From NCBI GenBank assembly GCA_021731215.1, contig JAKFXU010000482.1:1-10325 (forward strand): DNA of 10,325 bases. The letters are read 5' to 3'. This DNA is from Rhodoferax sp. GTDB lineage: Bacteria > Pseudomonadota > Gammaproteobacteria > Burkholderiales > Burkholderiaceae_C. A model generated the notes under the pieces. The model searched no databases, was not told the DNA's origin, and saw only the letters and a list, made by a program, of their open reading frames with translations. Positions within the stretch are counted from its first letter, which is position 1. Every line of letters begins with the position of its first letter. Of this stretch, positions 1 through 7,623 are shown piece by piece. Position numbers and translations under genes: made by a program.

Positions 1-17
1 TTTGTCCTGACTGAGGC

Positions 18-39
18 GTCCATAGCTTGGGCTATGGAC
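18..39. other. Perfect 9-bp hairpin downstream of the LuxR-type gene
   Basis: The arms GTCCATAGC (18-26) and GCTATGGAC (31-39) are perfectly complementary around a TTGG loop. The hairpin lies about 80 nt past the stop codon of the minus-strand regulator and could end its transcript or that of a gene to the left. Neither strand has a T-run after the stem, so it is not a canonical intrinsic terminator. A second, weaker hairpin (GCACC/GGTGC, 89-101) sits nearer the stop. No gene is evident in 1-121. Confidence 0.4.
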
Positions 40-121
40 AACGAAGAAGGGCAAAAATGGCCGCCAATGCGCCGCCTGCACCCAAACAGCACCGCAGGTG
101 CGCCTAATGGACAATCTGGGT

Positions 122-2725
122 TTAAGCTGAGCGGAATGGGGTCTGCGTCACCCGCAGTTCAACCCGATTTTTTACACCCATCTTGGACAGCACGTTGGAC
201 ACGTGGTGCTCAATGGTTCGCACAGAACGGTTAAGTTTGCGGGAAATTTCTTCATTGCTTAGCCCACCGGCAATGAGCTGATAGATCTGAAGTTCACGCG
301 CAGTCAGCCCCAGGCTGTTGTCCCTGGCCGCAGCGTAAGGCCCGCGTTTGATACCCCGAACCCCCTGCTTGCGGGCCTGGGCGCGGGCCAGCTCCAGCGC
401 GGGATGCGCACCCTGCTGGGCAAACAGCTCGATGGCCTGCTGGAGCCCCTCGTCGCCGCAGCGCATCAGGCACAAGGCCTGCTCAAACGGTGCGCCCAGT
501 GCCTCCCACTGCCGGGCGGCCAGGAGCGCTTGGCCGGTCATTTCCATCTGATAAACCGCTGCCACTGGCGCGCCGGGATCTAAAGCAAGCCCCAGACGAT
601 GGCCCCAAACCATCAGTTGCCCGGTCAGCCACGGGTCATCAGCCGGCCCGCGGTGTTCCCAGCCTTGCGTTACCACGCTGCGCGCCTGCTCGGTCTGGCC
701 GCGCAGCCAGTGCGCCTCCGCCAGCGCACGACAGGTGGGCAGAATCAGTTGCGCCTCGCCTACGGCCAGGCCGGTGGCCAGGCATTCTTCCAGTATCGCC
801 AGTGCATCCACAGCGCCAGCGCGACTGCGGGCGATGCCCAGCGCCAGACTGGGTGGCCAGCGCATGACCGGGGTTTGGGAAGGGATGGCCAGCGCCTCCC
901 GCGCCAACGTTTGGGCTTGTGCAAAGTGGCCCTGCTCGGCCGCCAGTTGCGCGCACAGGCCCAGCAGGTAGTAGGTCCAGGAGTCCAGGTCGTGTTCACG
1001 GTCAAAGGCCAGGCCTTCACGACAAAAGCGCTCAGCATCGGCAAAGCGACACTGCAGAATCATGGAAGAACTCAAATTGGTATAGGCGCGTGCTGCCTGT
1101 TCATGAAAGTCCCCCGCCATGGCCAAGGCCAGGCTTTCCTTCAGCAGGGCTTCGCCACCGGGTCGGCCCGACATCAACAAGGTACTGCCCAGGTTGTTCA
1201 ATGCGTGAATACGGGCTTCGGGGGCGCCCTGCGCCAGTGCCAGTTGCAAGGCTCGCTCGCCCCACATCAAGGCGCTCTCGTAGTTCGAGTTCAACATGTA
1301 CATTTGCGAACGTACGCTATAGGCCATCGCCAGTTCGGCAGTTGGGGCGATCGATTCCAGTACCTCAATGGCTTGCACTGCATACCTATGCGCCTGCTTT
1401 TTATGGCCCAAATACCAGTGCAGGCGCGACAGCCAGCGCAGGTTCAGCCCCAGCCGTTCGGCGTTACCCAACTGCCGCCACAAGGCAATCGCACGTTCGC
1501 GGGCGGCGATGACCTGCTCGTCGATCTGGAGGGCCAAGCCTGCTTCATACGACCATGCCTCGTTGAGTTCGGCCTGGATCTGCAAGGGTGCATTTTGCGC
1601 ATGCTGCAGCGCCACGGCAAAGTGCGCGGCGGCTTCACGGTGCGCGCCTAAACGGGCGGCATCCGCGCCAGCTAGCGGCGCCATCCGCAGCACCGTGTCG
1701 ACCTGACCGGCCTGCAGGGCGTGGTACACCAACTGCGCGTTGGTCACGCAGGGGTCCCTCAGCCAAACGCTCAAAGCCTCACCATGCAAAGTGCGTTTAC
1801 GCTGCGGCGGCAACATCCCGTGCACCGCCAGGCGCGCCAATTCATGCCGAAAACGCAGCGCCTGACCGTGAATCTGCAGCATCCCGGCGCGCACGCATTC
1901 GTCAATAGCGGCCTCAAAATCGTCGGCCTGATGCCCCGGCCATTGCGAGATCAGAGTCAGCTCGGCCTGGCCCGGCAGCGCGCTGACCCGCTCACACAAC
2001 GCAATGGACGCAGCGGACAAACGCTGCAGTCGCGCCAGCACAGCATCCTGCACGGTGCGCGGCACCACCTGCCCACGCGAGGCCAACACTTCCGTCACGT
2101 AAAACGGATTGCCATTGGTCTTCTCGAACAAGTCCGCCAGATTGCTGCCGCTACGCTGCGCAAGCTCTTGTACCGCTTGGCGCGACAAAGGCGACAAACG
2201 CAAGCGCTGGACATGGGCGCAAGGTAACTCGCCCAGAACGGCCAGCAGTGGATGCCCAACCGACAACTCGTCGTCGCGATAGGTCAGTACCAGCAGAGCC
2301 GGGACCCGTGAGATTCTGCGGCCCAAATATTTGATCAGGTCCAGCGTAGCGTGATCGGCCCAATGCACGTCCTCAAACAAGACGATGCTGGGCCGAGCTG
2401 ACTCGGCCAGGTCGGCCAGAAACGCGGCAAAAATGGCGCCCGCATTGTCGCCAGACCGTATCGCACGGGCCACCGCCGCGTCAAGCTGCCCCGCCATGTC
2501 CAGCAAAGGGCCCAGGGGCCTTGGCGTAAACAAGGCATCACAAGCGCCCCACAACACACGGCAGTTGAGCCCCTGCTCCTGCATAAAGTAGTCAACCAGG
2601 GTGCTTTTTCCGATACCCGCTTCACCTGACACCAGCAGGGTTCGACCCAGGCGGCTTTGGGTTTGAGCCAGTGCAGCGCGCATCTGGTCAAGAATTTGAT
2701 CACGCTCCAGCAAAACGGCAGACAT
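122..2725 (-). CDS. Large ATP-binding LuxR-family transcriptional regulator (LAL/MalT-like)
   Basis: An 867-residue cytoplasmic signal-transducing ATPase fused to a DNA-binding domain. The N-terminal P-loop NTPase has Walker A GEAGIGKST at residues 34-42 and a Walker B-type segment IVLFEDVHWAD near 114-124. A long helical, Ala/Leu-rich middle (about 330-790) resembles the TPR-like sensor region of such proteins. The C-terminus (about 806-858) is a LuxR/GerE helix-turn-helix with the typical LTARE start, SNEEISRKL and RTIEHHVSNVLSKMGV. Length is typical for the LAL class, where ligand and ATP control DNA binding. The ATG at 2725 follows AAAGG at a sensible distance (2732-2736). The gene is monocistronic here, with a MITE-like insertion 37 bp upstream of its start. 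Its ligand and targets cannot be read from the sequence. Nothing nearby identifies them, since the next gene points away. Class assignment is secure and function is unknown. Confidence 0.93.
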   Translation of the reverse strand: MSAVLLERDQILDQMRAALAQTQSRLGRTLLVSGEAGIGKSTLVDYFMQEQGLNCRVLWGACDALFTPRPLGPLLDMAGQLDAAVARAIRSGDNAGAIFAAFLADLAESARPSIVLFEDVHWADHATLDLIKYLGRRISRVPALLVLTYRDDELSVGHPLLAVLGELPCAHVQRLRLSPLSRQAVQELAQRSGSNLADLFEKTNGNPFYVTEVLASRGQVVPRTVQDAVLARLQRLSAASIALCERVSALPGQAELTLISQWPGHQADDFEAAIDECVRAGMLQIHGQALRFRHELARLAVHGMLPPQRKRTLHGEALSVWLRDPCVTNAQLVYHALQAGQVDTVLRMAPLAGADAARLGAHREAAAHFAVALQHAQNAPLQIQAELNEAWSYEAGLALQIDEQVIAARERAIALWRQLGNAERLGLNLRWLSRLHWYLGHKKQAHRYAVQAIEVLESIAPTAELAMAYSVRSQMYMLNSNYESALMWGERALQLALAQGAPEARIHALNNLGSTLLMSGRPGGEALLKESLALAMAGDFHEQAARAYTNLSSSMILQCRFADAERFCREGLAFDREHDLDSWTYYLLGLCAQLAAEQGHFAQAQTLAREALAIPSQTPVMRWPPSLALGIARSRAGAVDALAILEECLATGLAVGEAQLILPTCRALAEAHWLRGQTEQARSVVTQGWEHRGPADDPWLTGQLMVWGHRLGLALDPGAPVAAVYQMEMTGQALLAARQWEALGAPFEQALCLMRCGDEGLQQAIELFAQQGAHPALELARAQARKQGVRGIKRGPYAAARDNSLGLTARELQIYQLIAGGLSNEEISRKLNRSVRTIEHHVSNVLSKMGVKNRVELRVTQTPFRSA

Positions 2726-2762
2726 ACGGCACCTTTTTGAAGACCACGGATAGGCAATTCAA

Positions 2763-2996
2763 CCTAGAAACCGCAGTTGGACGTGCCCGAGTGGGTCGTC
2801 ATGGGGTGTTCTGGCAAGGCGTGACAACGCGGCGGGCTACTGCCCGCAAGGCGGAGCAACGCCGCCAGAGCGCCCAAGGGCGGCCCAATCGGGTACGTAG
2901 CGCTGTCACCCAAAAGGTGAACTTGTTCGCGAGTACAAAAGTGAGCGTTCATGCGGTGTGCCAAGCGAAACGAAGCGGTCAACTGCGGTTTCTAGG
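2763..2996. mobile_element. MITE-like element, 234 bp, 17-bp TIRs, 5-bp target duplication
   Basis: The left end CCTAGAAACCGCAGTTG (2763-2779) is the exact reverse complement of the right end CAACTGCGGTTTCTAGG (2980-2996). Directly outside, TTCAA occurs at 2758-2762 and again at 2997-3001, as expected for a 5-bp target-site duplication. The inside is GC-rich, codes for nothing recognisable and contains a hairpin with arms GCGGGC/GCCCGC around TACT (2832-2847). Size, inverted ends and direct repeats fit a non-autonomous miniature element moved in trans by a transposase encoded elsewhere. The parent insertion sequence is not identified. It lies between two divergent genes and may separate the regulator from its original promoter. 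Confidence 0.8.
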
Positions 2997-3301
2997 TTCA
3001 ACCGCCTCAGCGCGAGTATCGCACCTTGATGCTGCCATGGAAAACACAGTTTTGCGTGCTATAGCGTACTGCAATGCCCAGTTTGGCAAGACTGCCTGTC
3101 GGTTTTTTTGGTGCGCCATCCCGGCTGCATCGGTGCGACACCCAAGCGTCTTCGAGGGCTGCGACGGCCTTATCCCACGGCGACCCTGAACCCCGAAAAT
3201 AACCAGTCGCGCAACGCGCGTGCTTGAGCCTTGTCAAACAAATATATCTGATGGCGGGTAGCCTTGGCAGGTCGAATTTCATTTTGATACAGAGGAGCAT
3301 G
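2997..3301. other. Intergenic region upstream of the small acidic protein gene
   Basis: After the MITE border there are about 300 bp without a convincing gene. The open frames on both strands have no recognisable motif or ribosome site. A T7 run at 3103-3109 follows only a 4-bp stem. AT-rich sequence at 3236-3255, just after TTGAGC, could hold a promoter for the downstream plus-strand genes, but no good -35/-10 pair is evident. A GAGGAG Shine-Dalgarno sequence lies at 3292-3297. Confidence 0.5.
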
Positions 3302-3646
3302 ATGATGCGCAAAGTGCCCGTGACGCATGTGAACACCAAGCCGGCGGTTGTGAGCAGCGCGCCGACGGTCGCTGAAGAAGAATCGCTCGCAGACCCTGCC
3401 GAGGAGCTCATCATGGTGCGACCGGATGGGTATTACTGGCGCTCGCCTGATGGCAAGCAGGAGTTTGGACCGTTCGAGAGCCTGGAGCTGGCGCAGGCTG
3501 ATCGGGAGTCGGCCGATGAGGAGGCGCCGCAGCCCGGCGAAACACTGCAAGAGGCGCAAGACGAGATTGGCATTGCCGACTGGATCGACCCTGAAACCGG
3601 CGAGCCGGCCGAGGGGCAGTCGCCGCCACGGCTTGAAGAAGAGTAA
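3302..3646 (+). CDS. Small acidic conserved hypothetical protein
   Basis: About 114 residues, strongly acidic, with no signal peptide or membrane segment, so probably cytoplasmic. Two blocks look conserved: a compact aromatic module (about 41-67) containing DGYYWRSPDGKQEFGPF, and a C-terminal IADWIDPETGEPAEG (about 91-105). The region between is Glu/Gln-rich and probably flexible. I recall similar short proteins in Burkholderiales but know no function. Three ATG codons in a row (3299, 3302, 3305) follow GAGGAG. The second or third has the better spacing, so the start is uncertain by one to two codons. A longer frame from a TTG at 3224 lacks a ribosome site and is unlikely. The DHH gene follows after 16 nt on the same strand, suggesting co-transcription and perhaps translational coupling. 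A role as partner of the DHH protein is inference only. Confidence 0.75.
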   Translation: MMRKVPVTHVNTKPAVVSSAPTVAEEESLADPAEELIMVRPDGYYWRSPDGKQEFGPFESLELAQADRESADEEAPQPGETLQEAQDEIGIADWIDPETGEPAEGQSPPRLEEE

Positions 3647-3662
3647 AACGCCGGGCCGATCC

Positions 3663-4649
3663 GTGGTCCTGACAGCGCGTCACATCGACGTCTGCAACGG
3701 CGACGCCGACGGCTTGTGTGCTGTCGTGCAATGGCGTCTGCATGAGCCGCAGGCGGCCACCCTGGTGACCGGACTCAAGCGCGATATCGAACTGCTCGAT
3801 CGCGTGCAGGCGGGGCCGGGTGACGAGGTGCTGGTATGCGACCTGTCGCTGCGGCGCAATCGCCCGGCCCTGCTGCGCCTGCTTGGCAGCGGTGCGCGGG
3901 TGCGCTACTTTGATCACCACGAGGCCGACACTATTCCCCTTGATCCGCGACTGGAGGCGCATATCGATGTCGCCAGCGACGTTTGCACCAGTCTGCTGGT
4001 TGACCGCCATCTGGGCGGAAAATTTCGGGCCTGGGCGGTGGTCGGCGCCTTCGGTGACAAGCTGACGCATGTCGCCGATGAGCTGGCGATCGGTCTGGGG
4101 CTGGGTGTTGAAGAGCGGCGTCGCCTGCGAATGCTGGGCGAGGCGGTTAACTACAACGCCTATGGCGACAGCGAGCGCGACGTGCACATCGCGCCGGCGC
4201 GCCTGTACCGGATTCTGAGCCGTTATCGCGACCCGCTGATGTTGCTGGAACACGAGTCGATTGCGCAGGAACTCGATGCCCTGCGGCAAGACGATTTGCG
4301 ACAGGCCGCCGCCGTGACGCCGCACTGGGCGGATGCCGGTGCCAGCGCCTATGTGCTGCCTGATGCGCCCTGGAGTCGGCGCGTGATTGGCAGCCTGGCC
4401 AACGAGCTGGGAGCCGCCCAGCCGCAGCGCGCGCACGCGGTGCTCAAGGCCACTGGTGCTGGCGACTTTGTGGTCAGCGTGCGAGCCCCACGGGAGGCGC
4501 CGGGCGGGGCCGCCGCCTTGTGCCGCCGGTTTGGCGGGGACGGCCGAGCCGGCGCCGCCGGCATTGACCATCTGCCCGCGCCGGAGTTGGAGCGCTTCCT
4601 GCAGGCGTTTTCCGTCAACCGCTGGGGCGCCGCCGGTGGGGCGCGCTGA
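3663..4649 (+). CDS. DHH-family phosphoesterase (DHH/DHHA1)
   Basis: About 328 residues. The N-terminal part carries the DHH signature: NGDADG at residues 12-17, an aspartate in VLVCDLS (about 57-63) and DHH in YFDHHEAD (84-86). GDKLTHVADE (about 131-140) follows and may supply a further metal ligand. The C-terminus has a glycine-rich GGDGRAGAAGIDHL stretch resembling the DHHA1 substrate-binding motif. The family contains Mn-dependent phosphoesterases acting on nanoRNA, cyclic dinucleotides, polyphosphate or pyrophosphate. The substrate here is not determined. The frame is open upstream to an ATG at 3426, but that would overlap almost the whole preceding gene, and the conserved N-terminus begins only a few residues after GTG 3663. 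I chose that GTG although no clear Shine-Dalgarno precedes it. The last 35 bp overlap the 3' end of the opposing kinase gene. Codon third positions are very GC-rich, unlike gdhA further right. Confidence 0.85.
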   Translation: MVLTARHIDVCNGDADGLCAVVQWRLHEPQAATLVTGLKRDIELLDRVQAGPGDEVLVCDLSLRRNRPALLRLLGSGARVRYFDHHEADTIPLDPRLEAHIDVASDVCTSLLVDRHLGGKFRAWAVVGAFGDKLTHVADELAIGLGLGVEERRRLRMLGEAVNYNAYGDSERDVHIAPARLYRILSRYRDPLMLLEHESIAQELDALRQDDLRQAAAVTPHWADAGASAYVLPDAPWSRRVIGSLANELGAAQPQRAHAVLKATGAGDFVVSVRAPREAPGGAAALCRRFGGDGRAGAAGIDHLPAPELERFLQAFSVNRWGAAGGAR

Positions 4650-5712
4650 AGGCCTGACGGTTGGGCGATTGAGCGAGGGCGTCCAGCGCCGTCAGGGCAT
4701 GGGCGATATAGCGGGCCGCCAGCGCTGGCCACTTTTCGGGCATGCGGGGTTGCGGGTCGAGCAGGTGCGCCATCGCCAGGCGCGCCCGCAACAGGGCGCG
4801 ATGCGCGGTGTACAGCTGCAGCAAGGCCGGGGCGGGCGGCTCGCCCAGCACGCCAGCGCAGCCGCTTACCAGGCGCGGGCCAATCCACGGCGCGCCCGCC
4901 ATGTCGCACTCCAGGCTCAGATAGGCAATTTCATCGAGCGGATCGACCTGGCGCAGTTGCGGGTTGAACTCCAGGCAGTCAATCACCACCGGCGGCTGCA
5001 GCAGGCAGATGTGTTCGGGGCGCAGGTCGCCGTGCCCGTCGAGCACCCGTCGCTGCCATGCACGCTGGCGCAACCAATCGGCGCCTTGCGCCAGCGCCAG
5101 GCCCAGCCGATCAATCGCCAGCGCCGCATCACGCAGCGCAAACTGCGGTCGCAGCAACACCTCCCGGGTCGGGGCCTGTTCGTACTGGAAGCGGGCCAGA
5201 TAGTCGCTCGGGCTCACGGTGGCCACCGGGGCCGAGCGGTAAAACGCCAGCAGCACTTGCACCAGCGCGTCGATATCTTGGTTTGTCACGTTCCCTTGCG
5301 CGATCAATTGGTGCAGCATGCGCTGCTGGGGCAGCCGGCGCATCCCTATCAGCCAGTCGACGGTCTCGCCGGGGGCGGCGCCGGGCACGCGCAGGTCGGC
5401 CTCCGGTAGCAGCGCGAAGGCGCCTTCACACCACTGCAGTGCCATCAAACCAAGATAGACGCCCGGCGCCAGACGCGCATTGAGCCTGACTTCTTCGCGG
5501 CAGTAGAACTCGCGCAAGCGCAGGGTGGTGAAGTCGAGAAAGGGAAAGCGCACCGGTTTCTTGAGCTTGAAGACTTGCTGGCCCACCAAAAACACCCAGG
5601 ACATGTGGGTCTCGATGCACTCGGGGGTGGCCAAGCGCGCTGGATCCTGCCCGCTTGCGCCGTAAGCCGCAGGCGTCTGCAGGAACCTCAGCTTGGCCTC
5701 AAGGTCTGGCAT
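4615..5712 (-). CDS. Aminoglycoside phosphotransferase-like kinase (COG2187 type)
   Basis: 365 residues. The N-lobe has VFLVGQQVFKLKKPVRFPFLD (about 40-60; lysines near 49-52 are candidates for ATP contact) and FYCREEVRLNARLAPGVYLG. The C-lobe carries the APH catalytic loop HGDLRPEHIC (227-236), then IDCLEFN (244-250) and DEIAYLSLECD (260-270), whose acidic residues suit metal binding. This pattern matches the COG2187 group of uncharacterised APH-fold kinases; some relatives carry an extra C-terminal P-loop kinase domain that is absent here. The substrate is unknown and antibiotic resistance should not be assumed. The ATG at 5712 has only a distant AAGG upstream (about 11 nt). The 3' end overlaps the DHH gene tail-to-tail by 35 bp, so the two transcripts are antisense there. 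I recall DHH and COG2187 genes occurring near each other in related genomes but could not verify it. Confidence 0.85.
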   Translation of the reverse strand: MPDLEAKLRFLQTPAAYGASGQDPARLATPECIETHMSWVFLVGQQVFKLKKPVRFPFLDFTTLRLREFYCREEVRLNARLAPGVYLGLMALQWCEGAFALLPEADLRVPGAAPGETVDWLIGMRRLPQQRMLHQLIAQGNVTNQDIDALVQVLLAFYRSAPVATVSPSDYLARFQYEQAPTREVLLRPQFALRDAALAIDRLGLALAQGADWLRQRAWQRRVLDGHGDLRPEHICLLQPPVVIDCLEFNPQLRQVDPLDEIAYLSLECDMAGAPWIGPRLVSGCAGVLGEPPAPALLQLYTAHRALLRARLAMAHLLDPQPRMPEKWPALAARYIAHALTALDALAQSPNRQAFSAPHRRRPSG

Positions 5713-6009
5713 CTGGCGGTGCGCCTTAAAACAGACCCGCCAGCCTTTTCAGGGGCTGGCGGTGGTGGTAAGGACCCCGGATCAGTTCGTCGGGCTGATA
5801 CGTCTGGGGACGCCCTCATCCGTCTTGACGTGAAACATCAAGACTCGGCCCAATTGCTTGAACCCCCCAACTCCGTACCTAGCCGGTTCACCGAAGCGAT
5901 CCTGATTAAGTACAGCCTCACTGTATTTTTTGTGGCGCATTTTTTCATTGCGAATTCTCAACGGCCATGAAGAAGGATGAATTTTTTCAGCTTGGCCGTT
6001 TGTGATGGA
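5713..6009. other. Non-coding stretch with three hairpins between the kinase gene and gdhA
   Basis: No credible gene is present. Visible structures are a strong hairpin at 5737-5762 (entered separately), GTCTTGA/TCAAGAC at 5822-5844, and AACGGCCA/TGGCCGTT at 5960-5967 and 5993-6000, whose inner TGAA/TTCA may extend the stem. The AT-rich part at 5918-5950 lies between the second and third hairpins. Any of these may end gdhA transcription or be remnants of deleted DNA. None has a classical U-tract directly after the stem. The kinase promoter must lie here but I see no clear hexamer pair. Confidence 0.5.
5737..5762 (-). terminator. Strong GC-rich hairpin, possible terminator of leftward transcripts
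   Basis: The arms CCGCCAGCC (5737-5745) and GGCTGGCGG (5754-5762) pair perfectly around an 8-nt loop. Read on the minus strand the stem is followed by GTCTGTTTT, a delayed and imperfect U-rich tail; on the plus strand there is none. It would stop leftward read-through from gdhA about 310 nt past its stop and insulate the kinase gene, which starts 25 bp further on. The distance from gdhA makes its assignment uncertain. Confidence 0.5.
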
Positions 6010-6055
6010 CTCGTTGTAATAACCGGTGTGGCCGCCGTACGAGCTTTCGAGCGCG
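6010..6055 (-). pseudogene. Scrap of a ubiD-like decarboxylase gene (copy A)
   Basis: By hand alignment this 46-bp stretch matches 8013-8058 at 40 of 46 positions in the same orientation. On the minus strand it reads LESSYGGHTGYYNE, recognisable as the UbiD-family motif that the larger remnant reads as [14 protein letters not shown]. Similarity ends abruptly on both sides: gdhA stops 20 bp to the right and unrelated sequence lies to the left. It has no start, no further conserved sequence and cannot be functional. Confidence 0.75.
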
Positions 6056-6075
6056 ACACCAAGCCCCTACTGCCA

Positions 6076-7419
6076 TTAATAGACGCCCTGTGCCGTCATG
6101 GCGTCCGCGACCTTGACAAAGCCGGCAATGTTGGCGCCGTCGACATAATTGACAAAGCCACCCTCGCGCTCACCGTAACGCACGCAGTTGGCATGAATGT
6201 CTGCCATGATCAGCTTCAGACGTGCATCAACTTCGGAACTTTCCCACGGTAAGCGCTCGGCGTTCTGGGTCATTTCAAGGCCAGAGGTGGCCACGCCACC
6301 AGCATTGGCAGCTTTACCTGGCCCGTACATGATTTTGGCCGCAAGGAATACATCGATCGCATGCAGATCTGACGGCATGTTAGCGCCTTCTGCAACGCAC
6401 TTGACGCCGTTCTTGACCAGCTCGCGCGCATCATCTCCGTCCACCTCGTTCTGCGTGGCGCAGGGCAACGCAATGTCCACCGGGACACCCCAGGGCTTTT
6501 TGCCGGCCTCGTAGCGCAGACCGAACTGCTTCGCATATTCCTCGACACGTCCGTAATGATTGTTCTTGATATCTTTCAAGACCGCCAATTTCTCGGCAGT
6601 GAACCCAGCCTCATCGATGACGGTTCCGCCAGAATCAGAGGCGGTGATTACCTTGGCTCCCAATTCCATTGCCTTTTCAATGGCGTACTGGGAAACGTTG
6701 CCCGATCCCGACACCGAGACGCGCATGCCCTCGATGCTCAGTTTGTTGTGCACCAGCATGTTCTGCACAAAGTACACCAATCCATAGCCCGTGGCTTCCG
6801 GGCGAATCCGGCTGCCACCAAATGACAGGCCTTTGCCGGTGAACACGCAGGCCGCATTGTTGGTAAGTTTCTTCATCATGCCGGTCATGAAGCCGACTTC
6901 TCGTCCGCCAACGCCGATATCGCCGGCTGGTACGTCGGTATCAGGGCCGAGATGGCGATGCAACTCCACCATCAAGGCCTGGCAAAAGCGCATCACCTCA
7001 GTGCGGCTCTTACCTTTGGGATCAAAGTCTGAGCCTCCCTTGCCGCCGCCCATGGGCAAGGTGGTCAAGGCATTCTTGAAAGTCTGCTCAAAGGCCAGAA
7101 ATTTGAGAATAGACAAGTTGACTGAAGGGTGGAAACGCATGCCGCCCTTGAAGGGCCCGATGGAGGAGCTGTGCTGAATGCGAAAAGCGCGGTTGGTGTG
7201 CGTATGGTTGTGGTCGTCAACCCAGGAAACACGGAACTGAATGATGCGCTCCGCCTCAACCAAGCGTTCGAGGATGGCGGCATCTGCATAGTGCGGATTG
7301 GCCTTGATAAAGCCCCACAGACTGCCCATGACTTCCTGTACGGCCTGATGAAATTCGGGCTGGTGCGGATCGCGGGCCTTAACGTAATCGAGAAAATCGG
7401 ACAATTTCGTGTACTTCAC
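6076..7419 (-). CDS. gdhA: NADP-specific glutamate dehydrogenase
   Basis: Cytoplasmic enzyme that reductively aminates 2-oxoglutarate with ammonium and NADPH to glutamate. With the GTG start at 7419 it has 447 residues, the same length as E. coli GdhA, and begins KYTKLSDFLDYVKARDP as relatives do. Key residues are present: KGGMRFHP (Lys91), FKNAL (Lys115), PMGGGKGGSDFDPKGKS with the expected catalytic Lys127, DVPAGDIGVG (162-171) and the dinucleotide fold GSGNVS (238-243). SDSGG follows at 261-265, as in NADP-type enzymes. The frame is open to an ATG at 7482, but that adds 21 unrelated residues. AAGGA at 7427-7431 sits 7 nt before the GTG and decides the start. No frameshift or missing motif was seen. 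It is a single-gene unit flanked by remnants of a ubiD-like gene. Codon third positions look less GC-rich than in the DHH/kinase block, a possible sign of different history. Confidence 0.96.
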   Translation of the reverse strand: MKYTKLSDFLDYVKARDPHQPEFHQAVQEVMGSLWGFIKANPHYADAAILERLVEAERIIQFRVSWVDDHNHTHTNRAFRIQHSSSIGPFKGGMRFHPSVNLSILKFLAFEQTFKNALTTLPMGGGKGGSDFDPKGKSRTEVMRFCQALMVELHRHLGPDTDVPAGDIGVGGREVGFMTGMMKKLTNNAACVFTGKGLSFGGSRIRPEATGYGLVYFVQNMLVHNKLSIEGMRVSVSGSGNVSQYAIEKAMELGAKVITASDSGGTVIDEAGFTAEKLAVLKDIKNNHYGRVEEYAKQFGLRYEAGKKPWGVPVDIALPCATQNEVDGDDARELVKNGVKCVAEGANMPSDLHAIDVFLAAKIMYGPGKAANAGGVATSGLEMTQNAERLPWESSEVDARLKLIMADIHANCVRYGEREGGFVNYVDGANIAGFVKVADAMTAQGVY

Positions 7420-7623
7420 TTCACATTCCTTGGTGTTGACGAAAATTCCATGGTTGTTCCTACATTGGCAGGCAATGGCCACAAGAAAAATAAGAGGACC
7501 CTATTTGGGCATGAACGCTATTCGACACTGCACAGCAGTGGTGCGGAAGCGCAAAACAATTTGCTCGATTTGGAGTAGACCTCGTGGGAATCACCACATC
7601 GACAGCACCAAGTCAGTGCGTAA

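Noticed and set aside
599..1651. Long plus-strand open frame of 350 codons opposite the regulator gene
   Set aside because: It is antisense to the well-supported LAL gene, low in recognisable motifs and lacks a ribosome site. It is a GC-rich shadow frame.
2763..2996. Coding interpretation of the MITE interior
   Set aside because: Frames across it are short, have no motif or ribosome site, and the inverted ends with flanking direct repeats explain the segment better.
3085..3109. Possible rho-independent terminator before a T7 run
   Set aside because: The stem (GGCA/TGCC) is only 4 bp, is separated from the T-run by 6 nt, and no plus-strand gene precedes it.
3411..4571. Minus-strand open frame of 386 codons opposite the DHH gene
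   Set aside because: It is rich in Gln, Arg, Ala and His with no domain, and is explained by third-position GC of the plus-strand DHH gene, which has clear catalytic motifs.
4387..5409. Plus-strand open frame of 340 codons across the kinase gene
   Set aside because: It is antisense to the kinase, which carries HGDLRPEHIC and other family motifs; the frame itself resembles nothing.
4615..5712. Antibiotic resistance by aminoglycoside phosphorylation
   Set aside because: Only the kinase fold is shared. The motifs and N-terminus fit the uncharacterised COG2187 group rather than resistance enzymes.
7420..7482. ATG start of gdhA at 7482
   Set aside because: The extra 21 residues do not resemble the family. 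GTG 7419 has an AAGGA ribosome site and gives the standard 447 residues.
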